Under the pieces are notes generated by a model. It saw nothing but the letters and a program-made list of their open reading frames with translations. It was not told the DNA's origin and did no database searches. From Rhodococcus sp. 1163 (lineage in GTDB: Bacteria; Actinomycetota; Actinomycetes; Mycobacteriales; Mycobacteriaceae), in NCBI RefSeq assembly GCF_002091985.1, contig NZ_MKKX01000007.1:1-47282 (forward strand): DNA of 47,282 nt, read 5' to 3'. Each line of letters begins with the position of its first letter. Within the stretch, counting starts at the first letter, position 1. Shown piece by piece: positions 25,442 through 34,588 of the stretch. The position numbers and the translations under genes are program-made.

Positions 25442-26059
25442 TCAGCCGAGAGATTTCTGCTTACGTGCCTCGCGGGCATCGGAGGACAGGACCCACGCCG
25501 CAAGGACTCCTCCGACGGCGCCGAAGAGGTGGCCTTGCCACGACACCCCAGGTGTACTCGGCAATACGCCCCACAGCGCGCCGCCGTAGATGACGAACAC
25601 CACGACGCCGACGGCAAGTTGCCCCAAGTTTCTGGTGAAGATTCCCCGCGTCAGCAGATAGGCGATCCAACCGAAGATGAGAACCGAGGCGCCGATGTGG
25701 TTGGAGTTGCCGCCACCGATCAACCACGTACCGACACCCCCGACGACCCAGATGATGCCCGTGGCCATCAACCCACGCGCCAGACCGGACAGCAGAACGA
25801 GGAATCCGAGGATCAGAACCGGGAGGGTGTTCGCGATCAGGTGGGCCCAGTCGTCGTGCAGCACCGGCGCGAACAGAATTCCCCACAAACCGTCCACACT
25901 GCGCGGGTTGATCCCCGCCTGCTCGACGCGACTACCCGAGGCGACGTCGATGATCTCGATGACCCACAGCAGCACGACGAACGAGCCCATCAACATCGCG
26001 GCCTGCTGCCACAGTGGGCGTTTGGGTGCGGTAGCGGGAAGGTAAGGGTTCGTCGTCAC
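25442..26059 (-). CDS. Rhomboid family intramembrane serine protease
   Basis: The 205-residue protein has six predicted membrane helices. Catalytic Ser125 (HIGASVLIFG) and His177 (WQGHLFG) form the rhomboid dyad, and the WAHLIANTLP segment carries the conserved His73 and Asn77. It cleaves membrane proteins within the bilayer; the substrate is unknown. GTG 26059 is preferred to ATG 26089 because GAAAGG lies nine bases upstream. It matches Rv1337. The usual next gene, murI, is not found downstream. Confidence 0.88.
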   Translation of the reverse strand: MTTNPYLPATAPKRPLWQQAAMLMGSFVVLLWVIEIIDVASGSRVEQAGINPRSVDGLWGILFAPVLHDDWAHLIANTLPVLILGFLVLLSGLARGLMATGIIWVVGGVGTWLIGGGNSNHIGASVLIFGWIAYLLTRGIFTRNLGQLAVGVVVFVIYGGALWGVLPSTPGVSWQGHLFGAVGGVLAAWVLSSDAREARKQKSLG

Positions 26060-26135
26060 AGAACTAGGCCTTTCGTCCAGCCCCGACATCCACGCGCCGA
26101 GGAGGTGGTCTGCCCTTCGAAGTCTACCGCTGTGG

Positions 26136-27197
26136 TCAGGGCGCAAAGGCCGACGGGAAAATCTGACGGTACGTCGCAATACCGGCAATCGAGGTCGCGT
26201 CGAGCAATGCACGCACGATGGCCCGCTCGACGACATCGGCCGCAACCGCGCACACTGCGGCAAGAACCGGCAGGTCGGAGGAGAACGCCTTGGGCATGGC
26301 AGTTTCCGTGACGACCTTCCTCGTGCCGGTCGACAGCGCGAAAATCGTGTCGCCGTCGAGTGGGGAGTGGGCAGGTCTGATCGCCCGTGCCAGGCCGTCG
26401 TGAGCGGCGACGGCCACCCGTTTGCACGACGCCGCCGTCAGATCGACATCGGTGCCTACGACGCCGATCGTCGTGTTGAGGGCGGTGCCCTTGGGTGCGA
26501 GTGCGTTGGCGTTCCACACCTCGTGCACGTCGGGTTTGCGCATCCGGTACGCACCGGGCCCTTCCGACCCGACTCCCCACGGAAGTCCGGTTCGGGGATC
26601 GAACACCGAACCGACCGGGTTGGTGACGATCAGTGCGCCGACGGTGACGCCGTCGGCAGGTCCTCCCTCGATGACGGTGCTCGCCGTGCCGACGCCGCCC
26701 TTGAGCACGCCCGCGCGGGCACCGACGCCCGCGCCCACCGAACCGGTCGCGAAATCGGCTCGAGCGGCGGCTGCTGCGCGATATCCGAAGTCGGCGGTCG
26801 GCCGGATGGACCAATCCCCTACCGGCAGATCGAAGATGACGGCCGCAGGAACGATCGGTACCACTTGGTCCGGGCTACCCATGGCAATTCCATGTCCGTG
26901 CTCTTCGAGCCACCGCATGACACCGTCGGCGGCGGCGAGTCCGTATGCGCTTCCACCGGTGAGGAGAACGGCATTGACCTGCTGCACCGAATGGCTCGGA
27001 TCGAGCAGATCGGTTTCACGGGTGCCGGGACCACCTCCCCGGACGTCGACGGCGGCGACGGCGCCGCCGAGAGCGCGGATCACCGTGCATCCTGTGGCCG
27101 CGCCGTACCCGAGTTCGGCAGCCGGATCGATTTCATGGTGATGGCCCACCAGTAGGCCTGACACGTCGGTCAGTGCATCCTTCGGACCCGTCCCCAA
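26136..27197 (-). CDS. P1 family (DmpA-like) self-processing aminopeptidase
   Basis: A 353-residue Ntn-type hydrolase of the DmpA/BapA family, the counterpart of Rv1333. It begins ALTDVSGLLVGHHH, contains LLTGGSAYGLAAADGV, and has the self-cleavage region ALNTTIGVVGTD. The nucleophile would be Thr242, after Asn241, where DmpA uses serine. If it processes itself, it splits into alpha (about 241 residues) and beta (about 112) chains. TTG 27197 has AGGAG upstream and follows the DUF2017 stop by 9 bp. It likely releases N-terminal residues from small peptides in the cytosol. Confidence 0.88.
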   Translation of the reverse strand: MGTGPKDALTDVSGLLVGHHHEIDPAAELGYGAATGCTVIRALGGAVAAVDVRGGGPGTRETDLLDPSHSVQQVNAVLLTGGSAYGLAAADGVMRWLEEHGHGIAMGSPDQVVPIVPAAVIFDLPVGDWSIRPTADFGYRAAAAARADFATGSVGAGVGARAGVLKGGVGTASTVIEGGPADGVTVGALIVTNPVGSVFDPRTGLPWGVGSEGPGAYRMRKPDVHEVWNANALAPKGTALNTTIGVVGTDVDLTAASCKRVAVAAHDGLARAIRPAHSPLDGDTIFALSTGTRKVVTETAMPKAFSSDLPVLAAVCAVAADVVERAIVRALLDATSIAGIATYRQIFPSAFAP

Positions 27198-27206
27198 CAG
27201 GTACTC

Positions 27207-27767
27207 CTACGGAATGAGGACCTGGACGAGCGAATCCTGCATCCAGGTCAGCCAGTGGTACACGTCCAGATGGGGAGCTCGTGGATCCCCCTCGTCGAGA
27301 ACCTCAGGGGTGTCTGCGTCGATACCCAGTGTAGTTCCGAGCGCCAACCTTACGTCGTTGAGACCCATCAGCCAGGACTCTGCCTGCGCGGGGGTCAGGA
27401 CGACTTTTCCGCCGTTCGTAGGAATCGTGTCGAGCATGACTCGGCTTGCAGCGAGCTTGTCGTCGATGATCTCCGGCTCGTGCAATCCGCGAAGCGCACC
27501 GTTGAGGTTTGCGGTGTCGGAGTTCGAATCCGGGCGATGGAAGTCCGGCAGCAGCCGCGCGAGCGCTGCATCTTCGGGTGGACTACTGTGGCCGGTTCGT
27601 AGACCCGTCATCGCCGCCAGCTCGTCCGTCGGGGCATCGGCTTCTCGATCGCGGAGAAGACCGACTACCGACTCCACGAGCGACCTGAGCACAGTTGCTT
27701 CCCTGGCGTCCATATCCGAGCGGATCTTGACCCCGCTGAGTGAGTTCTTTCTGCTCCACATGCGCAC
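27207..27767 (-). CDS. DUF2017 family protein (Rv1332 counterpart)
   Basis: A 186-residue protein of the DUF2017 family. Seen features: a basic start, a MTGLRTGHSSPPEDAALARL stretch around residues 53-72, RLLPDF, and a C-terminal DVYHWLTWMQDSLVQ helix. It always follows clpS in actinobacteria, so a role with ClpS/Clp proteolysis is possible but unproven. The start is GTG 27767, with an in-frame ATG two codons later. No DNA-binding motif is clear, although the M. tuberculosis counterpart is sometimes listed as a regulator. Confidence 0.85.
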   Translation of the reverse strand: MRMWSRKNSLSGVKIRSDMDAREATVLRSLVESVVGLLRDREADAPTDELAAMTGLRTGHSSPPEDAALARLLPDFHRPDSNSDTANLNGALRGLHEPEIIDDKLAASRVMLDTIPTNGGKVVLTPAQAESWLMGLNDVRLALGTTLGIDADTPEVLDEGDPRAPHLDVYHWLTWMQDSLVQVLIP

Positions 27768-27834
27768 TGCGCTCTTCTGCCCCGTCCTTGGATGCCGGCC
27801 TGCTGTCTCGAAGCCCGGATGTTGCTTGCTGCCT

Positions 27835-27886
27835 CTATTTGTCCTGTTGCCCCTACTTGTCCTGTTGCCCTACTTGTCCTGTTGCA
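27835..27886 (-). repeat. Triple tandem repeat spanning the clpS stop codon
   Basis: The core tacttgtcctgttgc occurs three times on the plus strand, starting at about 27836, 27854 and 27871 (steps of 18 and 17 bp; the first copy has one change). Read leftward, the copy nearest clpS encodes QQDK and the TAG stop, and the other two lie in the spacer before DUF2017. It could be a slippage product or a repeated RNA element. Confidence 0.8.
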
Positions 27887-28235
27887 TGGTGGCCCACAAA
27901 CCGGCCGCGTGCAGTTTGCGGACGTCGTTCTCCATCGCATCGCGCTCACCGCTGGAGACGACTGCCTTGCCTTCCGAATGAACCTGCATCATCAGGTCGG
28001 TGGCTTTCGCTTTGCTGTATCCGAACAGCTTCTGAAAAATGAAGGTGACGTAGTGCATGAGGTTGACCGGGTCGTCCCAGACGATGGTCACCCAGGGCAC
28101 ATCGTGTGCCTCGTCCCGTGCCACCACTTCTGTTTCCGCTGGTACCGCTTGGGGGGATGCCGCCGACGGTGAAATCGACGAGTTCGGTACCGCGACCGCT
28201 CTGCCCACGGTCGGTCGTGCCGTCGATGAAGCCAT
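27870..28235 (-). CDS. clpS: ATP-dependent Clp protease adaptor ClpS
   Basis: A 121-residue adaptor that hands N-end-rule substrates to ClpC1/ClpP. The conserved core is present: [16 protein letters not shown] (substrate pocket), [22 protein letters not shown], and a [14 protein letters not shown] stretch. The first 45 residues are low-complexity and non-conserved. It is divergent from pncB (69 bp between starts) and heads the leftward operon, as Rv1331 does. Its last four codons and stop are one copy of a triple tandem repeat. Confidence 0.95.
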   Translation of the reverse strand: MASSTARPTVGRAVAVPNSSISPSAASPQAVPAETEVVARDEAHDVPWVTIVWDDPVNLMHYVTFIFQKLFGYSKAKATDLMMQVHSEGKAVVSSGERDAMENDVRKLHAAGLWATMQQDK

Positions 28236-28290
28236 ACCTCTCAGGGTACGACGAGAGAGCCGTAGTACACACCTTCGCCCCTACGCCTCG

Positions 28291-28296
28291 TACTGT
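28291..28296 (+). promoter_or_regulatory. -10 hexamer TACTGT, leaderless promoter of pncB
   Basis: TACTGT is 7 nt before GTG 28304. No Shine-Dalgarno sequence is present. Confidence 0.55.
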
Positions 28297-28303
28297 TGTC
28301 TCT

Positions 28304-29650
28304 GTGACCGACGCCTCGATCTCCAAGCCGGACTTTTGCGACCATGAACGCAGTTCCGCGCTGATGACGGACCAGTACGAATTCACCATGCTCTCGGCCG
28401 CGCTCGCCGACGGTTCTGCGCACATACCGTGCAGTTTCGAGGTCTTCGCGCGGCGGCTGCCGAACGGCCGGCGTTACGGCGTCGTCGCCGGTACCGCCAG
28501 GTTCCTCGAGGCACTGACGCGATTCCGCTTCGGGCCTGCCGAGATCGAGGCGCTCGCCGCCTTCCTCCCGACCAAGACCCTCGAGTGGCTGGAGAATTAT
28601 TCTTTCGGCGGGGACGTGGACGGCTACCTGGAGGGCGAGCTGTATTTTCCCGGCTCGCCGGTGCTGTCGGTACACGGAACCTTCGCCGAATGCGTCGTTC
28701 TGGAAACTCTTACCCTCTCGATTCTCAACCACGACAGCGCAATAGCGTCGGCGGCCGCACGCATGGCGAATTCTGCGGGTACGCGCCCGCTCATCGAGAT
28801 GGGTTCGCGTCGCACGCATGAAGAAGCCGCAGTCGCGGCCTCTCGCGCCGCCTACATCGCCGGATTCACCGCGACGTCGAACCTCGAAGCAGTACGACGC
28901 CACGGTGTCCCCGGAGCCGGAACTTCGGCGCACGCCTTCACCCTCCTCTACACCGACGCCGATGGTCCGAACGAGAAAGCCGCCTTCGCCGCGCAGGTTC
29001 GCAGTCAGGGGGTCGGCACGACGCTGCTCGTCGACACCTACGACATCACTGCCGGTGTCGCCAATGCCGTCGAGGTCGCCGGTACCGGCCTGGGCGGAGT
29101 ACGCATCGATTCCGGTGACCTCGGAGTGCTCGCCCGGCAGGTCCGTCGTCAACTCGACGACCTCGGTGCCACGGAAACGAAGATCGTCGTATCGGGTGAC
29201 CTCGACGAGTATGCAATCGCCGCATTACGTGCCGAACCGGTGGACAGCTACGGCGTCGGAACCTCGCTGGTGACCGGATCGGGGGCGCCGACCGCGGGCA
29301 TGGTCTACAAGTTGGTCACGGTCGACGGCCGTCCCGTCGCCAAACGCAGCAGCCACAAGGAGTCCCGCGGGGGCGCCAAGGCCGCGATCCGAACCACACG
29401 CGCCACTGGAACTGCGGTCGAAGAAATAGTGTATCCAGTGGGCAGCACGCCGGTGATCGACGACGGACTCGACGCCATCGAATTGTGTAAGCCCCTGGTA
29501 CGCGGCGGTGTGCAAGAACCGTCGCTACCGGGACTGGGCGCTGCACGAGAACTGCTCGCACAGCGTCTCGTCAGTCTCCCCTGGGAAGGACTCAAACTTT
29601 CGCAGGGCGAACCTGCACTGTCGACGCGGTTCATCGCAGCCCCCGCCTGA
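28304..29650 (+). CDS. pncB: Nicotinate phosphoribosyltransferase
   Basis: A 448-residue cytosolic enzyme that joins nicotinate to PRPP, using ATP, to make nicotinate mononucleotide for NAD salvage. Length equals PncB1 (Rv1330c). Motifs seen are MTDQYEFTML near the start, GSRRTHEEAAVAASRAA with active-site His172, LLVDTYD, GVRIDSGDLG, and DSYGVGTSL. The open frame runs upstream to 28106, but that part overlaps clpS on the other strand; GTG 28304 fits family length and a leaderless promoter. Confidence 0.95.
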   Translation: MTDASISKPDFCDHERSSALMTDQYEFTMLSAALADGSAHIPCSFEVFARRLPNGRRYGVVAGTARFLEALTRFRFGPAEIEALAAFLPTKTLEWLENYSFGGDVDGYLEGELYFPGSPVLSVHGTFAECVVLETLTLSILNHDSAIASAAARMANSAGTRPLIEMGSRRTHEEAAVAASRAAYIAGFTATSNLEAVRRHGVPGAGTSAHAFTLLYTDADGPNEKAAFAAQVRSQGVGTTLLVDTYDITAGVANAVEVAGTGLGGVRIDSGDLGVLARQVRRQLDDLGATETKIVVSGDLDEYAIAALRAEPVDSYGVGTSLVTGSGAPTAGMVYKLVTVDGRPVAKRSSHKESRGGAKAAIRTTRATGTAVEEIVYPVGSTPVIDDGLDAIELCKPLVRGGVQEPSLPGLGAARELLAQRLVSLPWEGLKLSQGEPALSTRFIAAPA

Positions 29651-29709
29651 ACCGTCGCCCGCGGCGGTGGCCGGACGGTGTCGATGGCCATCCGGTCGGT
29701 GAGTGGCAG

Positions 29710-29715
29710 TAGTCT
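29710..29715 (+). promoter_or_regulatory. -10 hexamer TAGTCT, leaderless promoter of dinG
   Basis: TAGTCT is exactly 6 nt before GTG 29722, with no Shine-Dalgarno sequence. Confidence 0.55.
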
Positions 29716-29721
29716 TCTGCG

Positions 29722-31770
29722 GTGCCGTCGAAGTCCGAGCTCCCCACAGTTCCCGCCCTACTGAAGGTCGCGGTGCACTCGCTGGGAGGTAAGGAACGCA
29801 GCAATCAGCTCACGATGGCATCGGCCGTCGCGCACTCGATCGACACCGGGGAGCACCTGGCCGTACAGGCTGGGACCGGGACCGGTAAATCGCTGGCGTA
29901 CCTCGTACCGAGCATCAGACATGCTGTCGAGTCCGGGCGCACCGTCGTCGTCTCGACGGCAACCATCGCGTTGCAACGTCAGCTCGTGGACCGTGACCTC
30001 CCACGACTGGCGGATGCACTGAAGGATGCGATCGGTAGGCGGCCGAAGTTCGCAATACTCAAGGGCCGCAACAACTATCTGTGCATGAACAAGATTCACA
30101 CCGGAGCATCCGAGGAGAAGCCCGACGCCGAACTCTTCGACGCGTTCGCCATCTCACGCCTCGGCCGTGAGGTCGTCCGGCTCACGCAGTGGTCTTCCGA
30201 CACCGATACCGGCGACCGTGACGACGTCGTCCCCGGCGTCAGCGATCAGGCATGGCGGCAGGTCAGCGTCACCGCACGTGAATGCCTCGGCAAGTCTCGA
30301 TGCCCCGTCGGCGAGGACTGCTTCGCCGAGCGCGCACGCACCGAAGCGTCCCAGGTGGACGTAGTGGTCACCAACCACGCACTGCTGGCCATCGATGCCA
30401 TCACCGGAATCCAGATTCTTCCCGAGCACGACGTGGTGGTCATCGACGAAGCGCACGAACTCGTCGATCGAGTCACCGGCGTTGCAACTTCGGAACTGTC
30501 TGCCGCCACGGTCACCGCTGCTGCTCGCCGGTGCGGCAAGCTGATCGAAGAGGAGATCGTCGACGCACTCGACGGCGCGGCGGACAACTGGGCTGCCATT
30601 CTCGACAGCCTCCCACCCGGCCGATGGTCGGCCCTCCCGGACGGGGTGGGACCTGCACTGGCCTCCGTTCGAGACTCCGCCTGGGCCGTTCGTACCGCGA
30701 TCGGTCCGCAGAAGCAGAGCATGGCAGCCTCGGACCCGGAAGCCGCCGCCGCGCGCAATGCGGCCCTCGTGGCCATCGACGAAGTCCACGACAGCGCGGT
30801 ACGAGTGCTCACCGCCTTCGACGAACCGGACCCGGCCAAACGTAAGGACGTCGTCTGGCATGCAGTCGACGACTTCCGTGGGAACGTCAAACGCACCGTC
30901 CGAATAGCGCCACTGTCGGTCGGGGGTCTACTGCGCAGCCGACTCTTCGCCGAGTCGACCGTGGTGTTGACTTCGGCGACGCTGACTGTCGGTGGCTCGT
31001 TCGACGGTCTCGCCATCAATTGGGGTCTTCCGGCCGAGAATTCTGCACGCAGCGACACGGCCATGGCGTCGGGCGCACAGCCGCCGTCGGACACCGCGTC
31101 GATTCATTGGAATTCGCTCGACGTCGGATCCCCGTTCGATCACGCGAAGGCCGGCATTCTGTATGTGGCCAAACATCTTTCGCCTCCCGGCCGTGACGGA
31201 CTGTCCACCGAGTACTTGGACGAGATAGAGGCATTGGTCAGTGCTGCCGGTGGCCGGACACTGGGTCTGTTCTCCTCGATGCGCGCGGCGAAGACTGCCG
31301 CCGAAGCGATGCGCGAGCGGCTGGACACACCGATCCTGTGCCAGGGTGACGACTCCACGGGCGCGTTGGTCACCAAGTTCGCCGAGGACGAGGCAACCTC
31401 GCTCTTCGGCACCCTGTCACTGTGGCAAGGAGTGGACGTTCCCGGTCCATCGCTCAGCCTGGTGATCCTGGATCGGATCCCGTTCCCCAGACCGGACGAC
31501 CCGCTCCTGGTGGCTCGGCAACAGGCAGTGGAGTCCCGTGGCGGCAACGGCTTCCTCTCGGTCGCCGCCAATCATGCCGCGCTTCTGCTCGCACAGGGCG
31601 TCGGCCGGTTGCTGCGCAGCGTCGACGACAGAGGCGTCGTCGCCATGCTCGACCCCCGACTTGCGACGGCTCGCTACGGCGGCTACCTCAGGGCCTCGCT
31701 TCCCCCGTTCTGGGAGACGTCCGACCCTGAGGTAGTGCGCAAAGCCCTCACCCGCCTTTCCGGAAGGTAG
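29722..31770 (+). CDS. dinG: ATP-dependent DNA helicase DinG (XPD-like, iron-sulfur)
   Basis: A 682-residue superfamily 2 helicase moving 5' to 3'. Walker A is GTGTGKS (51-57), the DEAH box is at 242-245, and four cysteines (Cys121, Cys188, Cys194, Cys200) are placed to hold an iron-sulfur cluster between them. The C-terminal helicase half includes SATLTVGG, GLFSSMRAAK, SLWQGVDVPG and the QGVGRLLRS motif VI. It likely unwinds D-loops, R-loops or forked DNA. It follows pncB by 71 bp but has its own leaderless promoter, and converges on glgP with 18 bp between the ends (counterpart Rv1329c). Confidence 0.93.
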   Translation: MPSKSELPTVPALLKVAVHSLGGKERSNQLTMASAVAHSIDTGEHLAVQAGTGTGKSLAYLVPSIRHAVESGRTVVVSTATIALQRQLVDRDLPRLADALKDAIGRRPKFAILKGRNNYLCMNKIHTGASEEKPDAELFDAFAISRLGREVVRLTQWSSDTDTGDRDDVVPGVSDQAWRQVSVTARECLGKSRCPVGEDCFAERARTEASQVDVVVTNHALLAIDAITGIQILPEHDVVVIDEAHELVDRVTGVATSELSAATVTAAARRCGKLIEEEIVDALDGAADNWAAILDSLPPGRWSALPDGVGPALASVRDSAWAVRTAIGPQKQSMAASDPEAAAARNAALVAIDEVHDSAVRVLTAFDEPDPAKRKDVVWHAVDDFRGNVKRTVRIAPLSVGGLLRSRLFAESTVVLTSATLTVGGSFDGLAINWGLPAENSARSDTAMASGAQPPSDTASIHWNSLDVGSPFDHAKAGILYVAKHLSPPGRDGLSTEYLDEIEALVSAAGGRTLGLFSSMRAAKTAAEAMRERLDTPILCQGDDSTGALVTKFAEDEATSLFGTLSLWQGVDVPGPSLSLVILDRIPFPRPDDPLLVARQQAVESRGGNGFLSVAANHAALLLAQGVGRLLRSVDDRGVVAMLDPRLATARYGGYLRASLPPFWETSDPEVVRKALTRLSGR

Positions 31771-31788
31771 CCAACTTCGCGGAACGGG

Positions 31789-34368
31789 TTACGGATTCGG
31801 CGATTTCACCAAACCCAATTCGGCGTCACCGGCCAACAACGGATGGTGCGGCAGCACTCGTACGGTGTAACCGACTGCCCCGCTGACCGGCAGAGCGGTG
31901 TCGGTCTCGAAGACCTCCCCGAGCGAGTCCGTTCCTGAATGCGTCATGACCACAGTTCGGGTGTCGATCAGATCCTCGTCGTCGGTAACCCGGCCGAGCA
32001 CAGCCTGAACGACGACGTCCGACGGCGAAAGACCTCCGAGTCGGACGTACGCCCGCAAGGTGAGCTTCGCGCCGATGACCGGGGTGTCGGGCAGGCCTTC
32101 GCTGTCGACCTGGACGACCTCGACGGAATGCCACGCGTCCTCGACCCGTCGGCGATACGCTGCGACGTCCTTCGCGCCTGTGTACTCGTCGCGGTCGACT
32201 GTGCGCGCCGCGGTCGCGGCCGGTGCGTAGTAACCGAGCGTGTAGTCACGAACCATCCTCGACGCCAGCACCTTCGGCCCCAGATGCTCGAGGGTGTGGC
32301 GAACCATCTCGATCCAGCGAGTCGGCACACCGTCGGTGCGGTCGTAGAATTTGGGCAACACCGACTGCTCCAGCAACTCGTAGAGCGCCGAGGCTTCGAG
32401 GTCGTCGCGGCGGCTCTCGTCCGTCACGCCGTCGGCAGTCGGTATGGCCCAGCCGTTCTCGCCGTCGTACATCTCGTCCCACCATCCGTCGCGGATGGAC
32501 AGGTTGAGACCACCGTTCAACGCGGACTTCATGCCTGAGGTTCCGCAGGCTTCGAGTGGGCGAAGGGGGTTGTTGAGCCAGACGTCGCAGCCCCAGTAGA
32601 GGTATCGAGCCATCGACATGTCGTAGTCCGGTAGGAACACGATGCGATGGCGAACATCTGCGGCATCGGCGAACCGAACTATCTGCTGGATGAGAGCCTT
32701 GCCACCGTCGTCCGCAGGATGGGACTTTCCGGCAACGACCAATTGCACTGGACGGTCCGGGTCGAGGAGAAGCCTCTTCAGTCGTTCCGGTTCGCGCAGC
32801 ATCAACGTCAGACGCTTGTACGTCGGCACTCGTCTCGCGAATCCGACCGTCAGTACGTTCGGATCGAAAACCCCTGAGGTCCAACCAAGTTCAGCCTCGG
32901 TCGAGCCTCGCTCCACACACGATCGATGCACCCGACGGCGAACTTCGTCGACGAGTTGACCCCGAAGATCGTTTCGCGTCGACCACAGCTTTTCGGACGG
33001 GACGTTCTGCAACTGTTCCCAGCCGCGTGCTTCCTCCAGCGCATCGGCACCGACGGTGTCGTTCGCCAGTTCCATCCACTCGCGCGCGGCCCAGGTAGGC
33101 GCGTGAACACCATTGGTGACCGAACCGATCGGTACCTCCGATACGTCGAATCCACGCCACAGATCGTTGAACATGCCCCGGCTGACGATCCCGTGCAGCT
33201 TCGAGACACCGTTGGCACGTTGGCCCAGACGAAGGCCCATATGCGCCATGTTGAACACCGACCGGTCGGGCTCACCGCCCAGCGCCAGAATGCGGTCCAT
33301 CGGCAAACCTGGCAGCAAGGCCGAGTCGGCGGAGGCGTCGCTGCCGAAGTAGTGCCGGACCAGATCGGCCGGAAACCGGTCGATGCCCGCGGGCACCGGC
33401 GTGTGGGTGGTGAACACGGTTCCCGCTCGCACCGATGCGAGGGCGGAGTCGAAGTCCAATCCCTTGCCGGTGACGAGTTCGCGGATGCGTTCGGCACCGA
33501 GGAACCCTGCGTGCCCCTCGTTCATGTGGAACACCTCGGGGTCCGGCAAACCGTGCGCGTGCGTGTAAGCACGAATGGCACGTACCCCGCCGATTCCGGC
33601 CAGGATCTCCTGCTTGATGCGATGATCCTGGTCTCCGCCGTACAGGCGGTCGGTCACACCTCGAAGTTCCGGATCGTTGTCCGCGATATCGGAGTCCAAC
33701 AACAGCAAGGGGACGCGTCCCACCTGCGCGATCCATACCCGGGCTCGCAGGACCCGCTCTCCCGGCATCGACACGTGAATGAGGACCGGCGCATTGGACG
33801 AGTCGGTGAGCAGACGCAGGGGCAGGCCCTGCGGATCGAGCGATGGGTAGCGCTCGGACTGCCATCCGTCGGCGGTCAGTGACTGCCGGAAGTATCCGGA
33901 TCGGTAGAGAAGGCCGACTCCGATCAACGGCAGGCCCAAGTCGGACGCGGCTTTGAGATGGTCGCCCGCAAGGATGCCGAGTCCGCCCGAGTAGTTGGGC
34001 AGGACCTCGCTGACACCGAACTCCATCGAGAAGTAACCGATGCCGGTGGGCAGCGAAGAATCGGTGCGCTGCTTCTTCTGGAACCAGAGTGGACGAGTCA
34101 GGTAGTCCGACAGATCGCCGGACACTACCGCAAGGCGGTCGACGAAAGTCGGATCGTCTGCAAGTTCTTCCAGGCGCTTCGGCGCGACCGCTCCGAGCAG
34201 AGCGATGGGATCGCGATCGAGTTCGACCCAGAGCGCTGGGTCGATTTCCTCGAAGAGTTGTTGAGTAGGTGGGTGCCACGACCAGCGGAGGTTTGTCGAA
34301 AGCTCCGCTAGGGCATTCAGACGCTCGGGCAGGTGGGCTCGGACAGTGAACCGACGCAAGGCTTTCAC
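31789..34368 (-). CDS. glgP: Alpha-glucan phosphorylase (GT35, DUF3417 type)
   Basis: An 859-residue phosphorylase that releases glucose 1-phosphate, or acts on maltose 1-phosphate-linked glucans, in the cytosol. The N-terminal DUF3417 domain (about 10-130) precedes the GT35 core. The PLP lysine is Lys614 in GTSGMKSALNGG, and HMNEGHAGF and NPLRPLEACG are typical. GTG 34368 (KALRRFTVRAHLP) is chosen because a -10 hexamer lies 7 nt before it and the family starts there; GTG 34386 is in frame. It is divergent from glgE and matches Rv1328. Confidence 0.94.
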   Translation of the reverse strand: MKALRRFTVRAHLPERLNALAELSTNLRWSWHPPTQQLFEEIDPALWVELDRDPIALLGAVAPKRLEELADDPTFVDRLAVVSGDLSDYLTRPLWFQKKQRTDSSLPTGIGYFSMEFGVSEVLPNYSGGLGILAGDHLKAASDLGLPLIGVGLLYRSGYFRQSLTADGWQSERYPSLDPQGLPLRLLTDSSNAPVLIHVSMPGERVLRARVWIAQVGRVPLLLLDSDIADNDPELRGVTDRLYGGDQDHRIKQEILAGIGGVRAIRAYTHAHGLPDPEVFHMNEGHAGFLGAERIRELVTGKGLDFDSALASVRAGTVFTTHTPVPAGIDRFPADLVRHYFGSDASADSALLPGLPMDRILALGGEPDRSVFNMAHMGLRLGQRANGVSKLHGIVSRGMFNDLWRGFDVSEVPIGSVTNGVHAPTWAAREWMELANDTVGADALEEARGWEQLQNVPSEKLWSTRNDLRGQLVDEVRRRVHRSCVERGSTEAELGWTSGVFDPNVLTVGFARRVPTYKRLTLMLREPERLKRLLLDPDRPVQLVVAGKSHPADDGGKALIQQIVRFADAADVRHRIVFLPDYDMSMARYLYWGCDVWLNNPLRPLEACGTSGMKSALNGGLNLSIRDGWWDEMYDGENGWAIPTADGVTDESRRDDLEASALYELLEQSVLPKFYDRTDGVPTRWIEMVRHTLEHLGPKVLASRMVRDYTLGYYAPAATAARTVDRDEYTGAKDVAAYRRRVEDAWHSVEVVQVDSEGLPDTPVIGAKLTLRAYVRLGGLSPSDVVVQAVLGRVTDDEDLIDTRTVVMTHSGTDSLGEVFETDTALPVSGAVGYTVRVLPHHPLLAGDAELGLVKSPNP

Positions 34369-34375
34369 GAAACGA

Positions 34376-34381
34376 ACACTA
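34376..34381 (-). promoter_or_regulatory. -10 hexamer TAGTGT, leaderless promoter of glgP
   Basis: Read leftward, TAGTGT ends 7 nt before GTG 34368. It lies inside the longer frame starting at 34386, which supports the shorter gene model. Confidence 0.5.
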
Positions 34382-34588
34382 CCCACGTTGTCCGTGCATG
34401 GCCGGACTCACCGGTGCTACCGGTGGGGAACGACCGACGGACAGCCGAAAATCGCCGACGGAGGCCGCTGACACAGGCACAGCGCCGCTGTCTGCACTAC
34501 GGTTGTTCACGAGAGCACGCCGACCATCAGTTACTCGGCCGTCGCACCCGATGCGACCGGCCGAACGGAGCGAAGAACGGAGTGTGAA

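Noticed and set aside
28106..28303. 66-codon upstream extension of pncB
   Set aside because: It overlaps clpS on the other strand; GTG 28304 gives the same length as PncB1 and has a suitable promoter.
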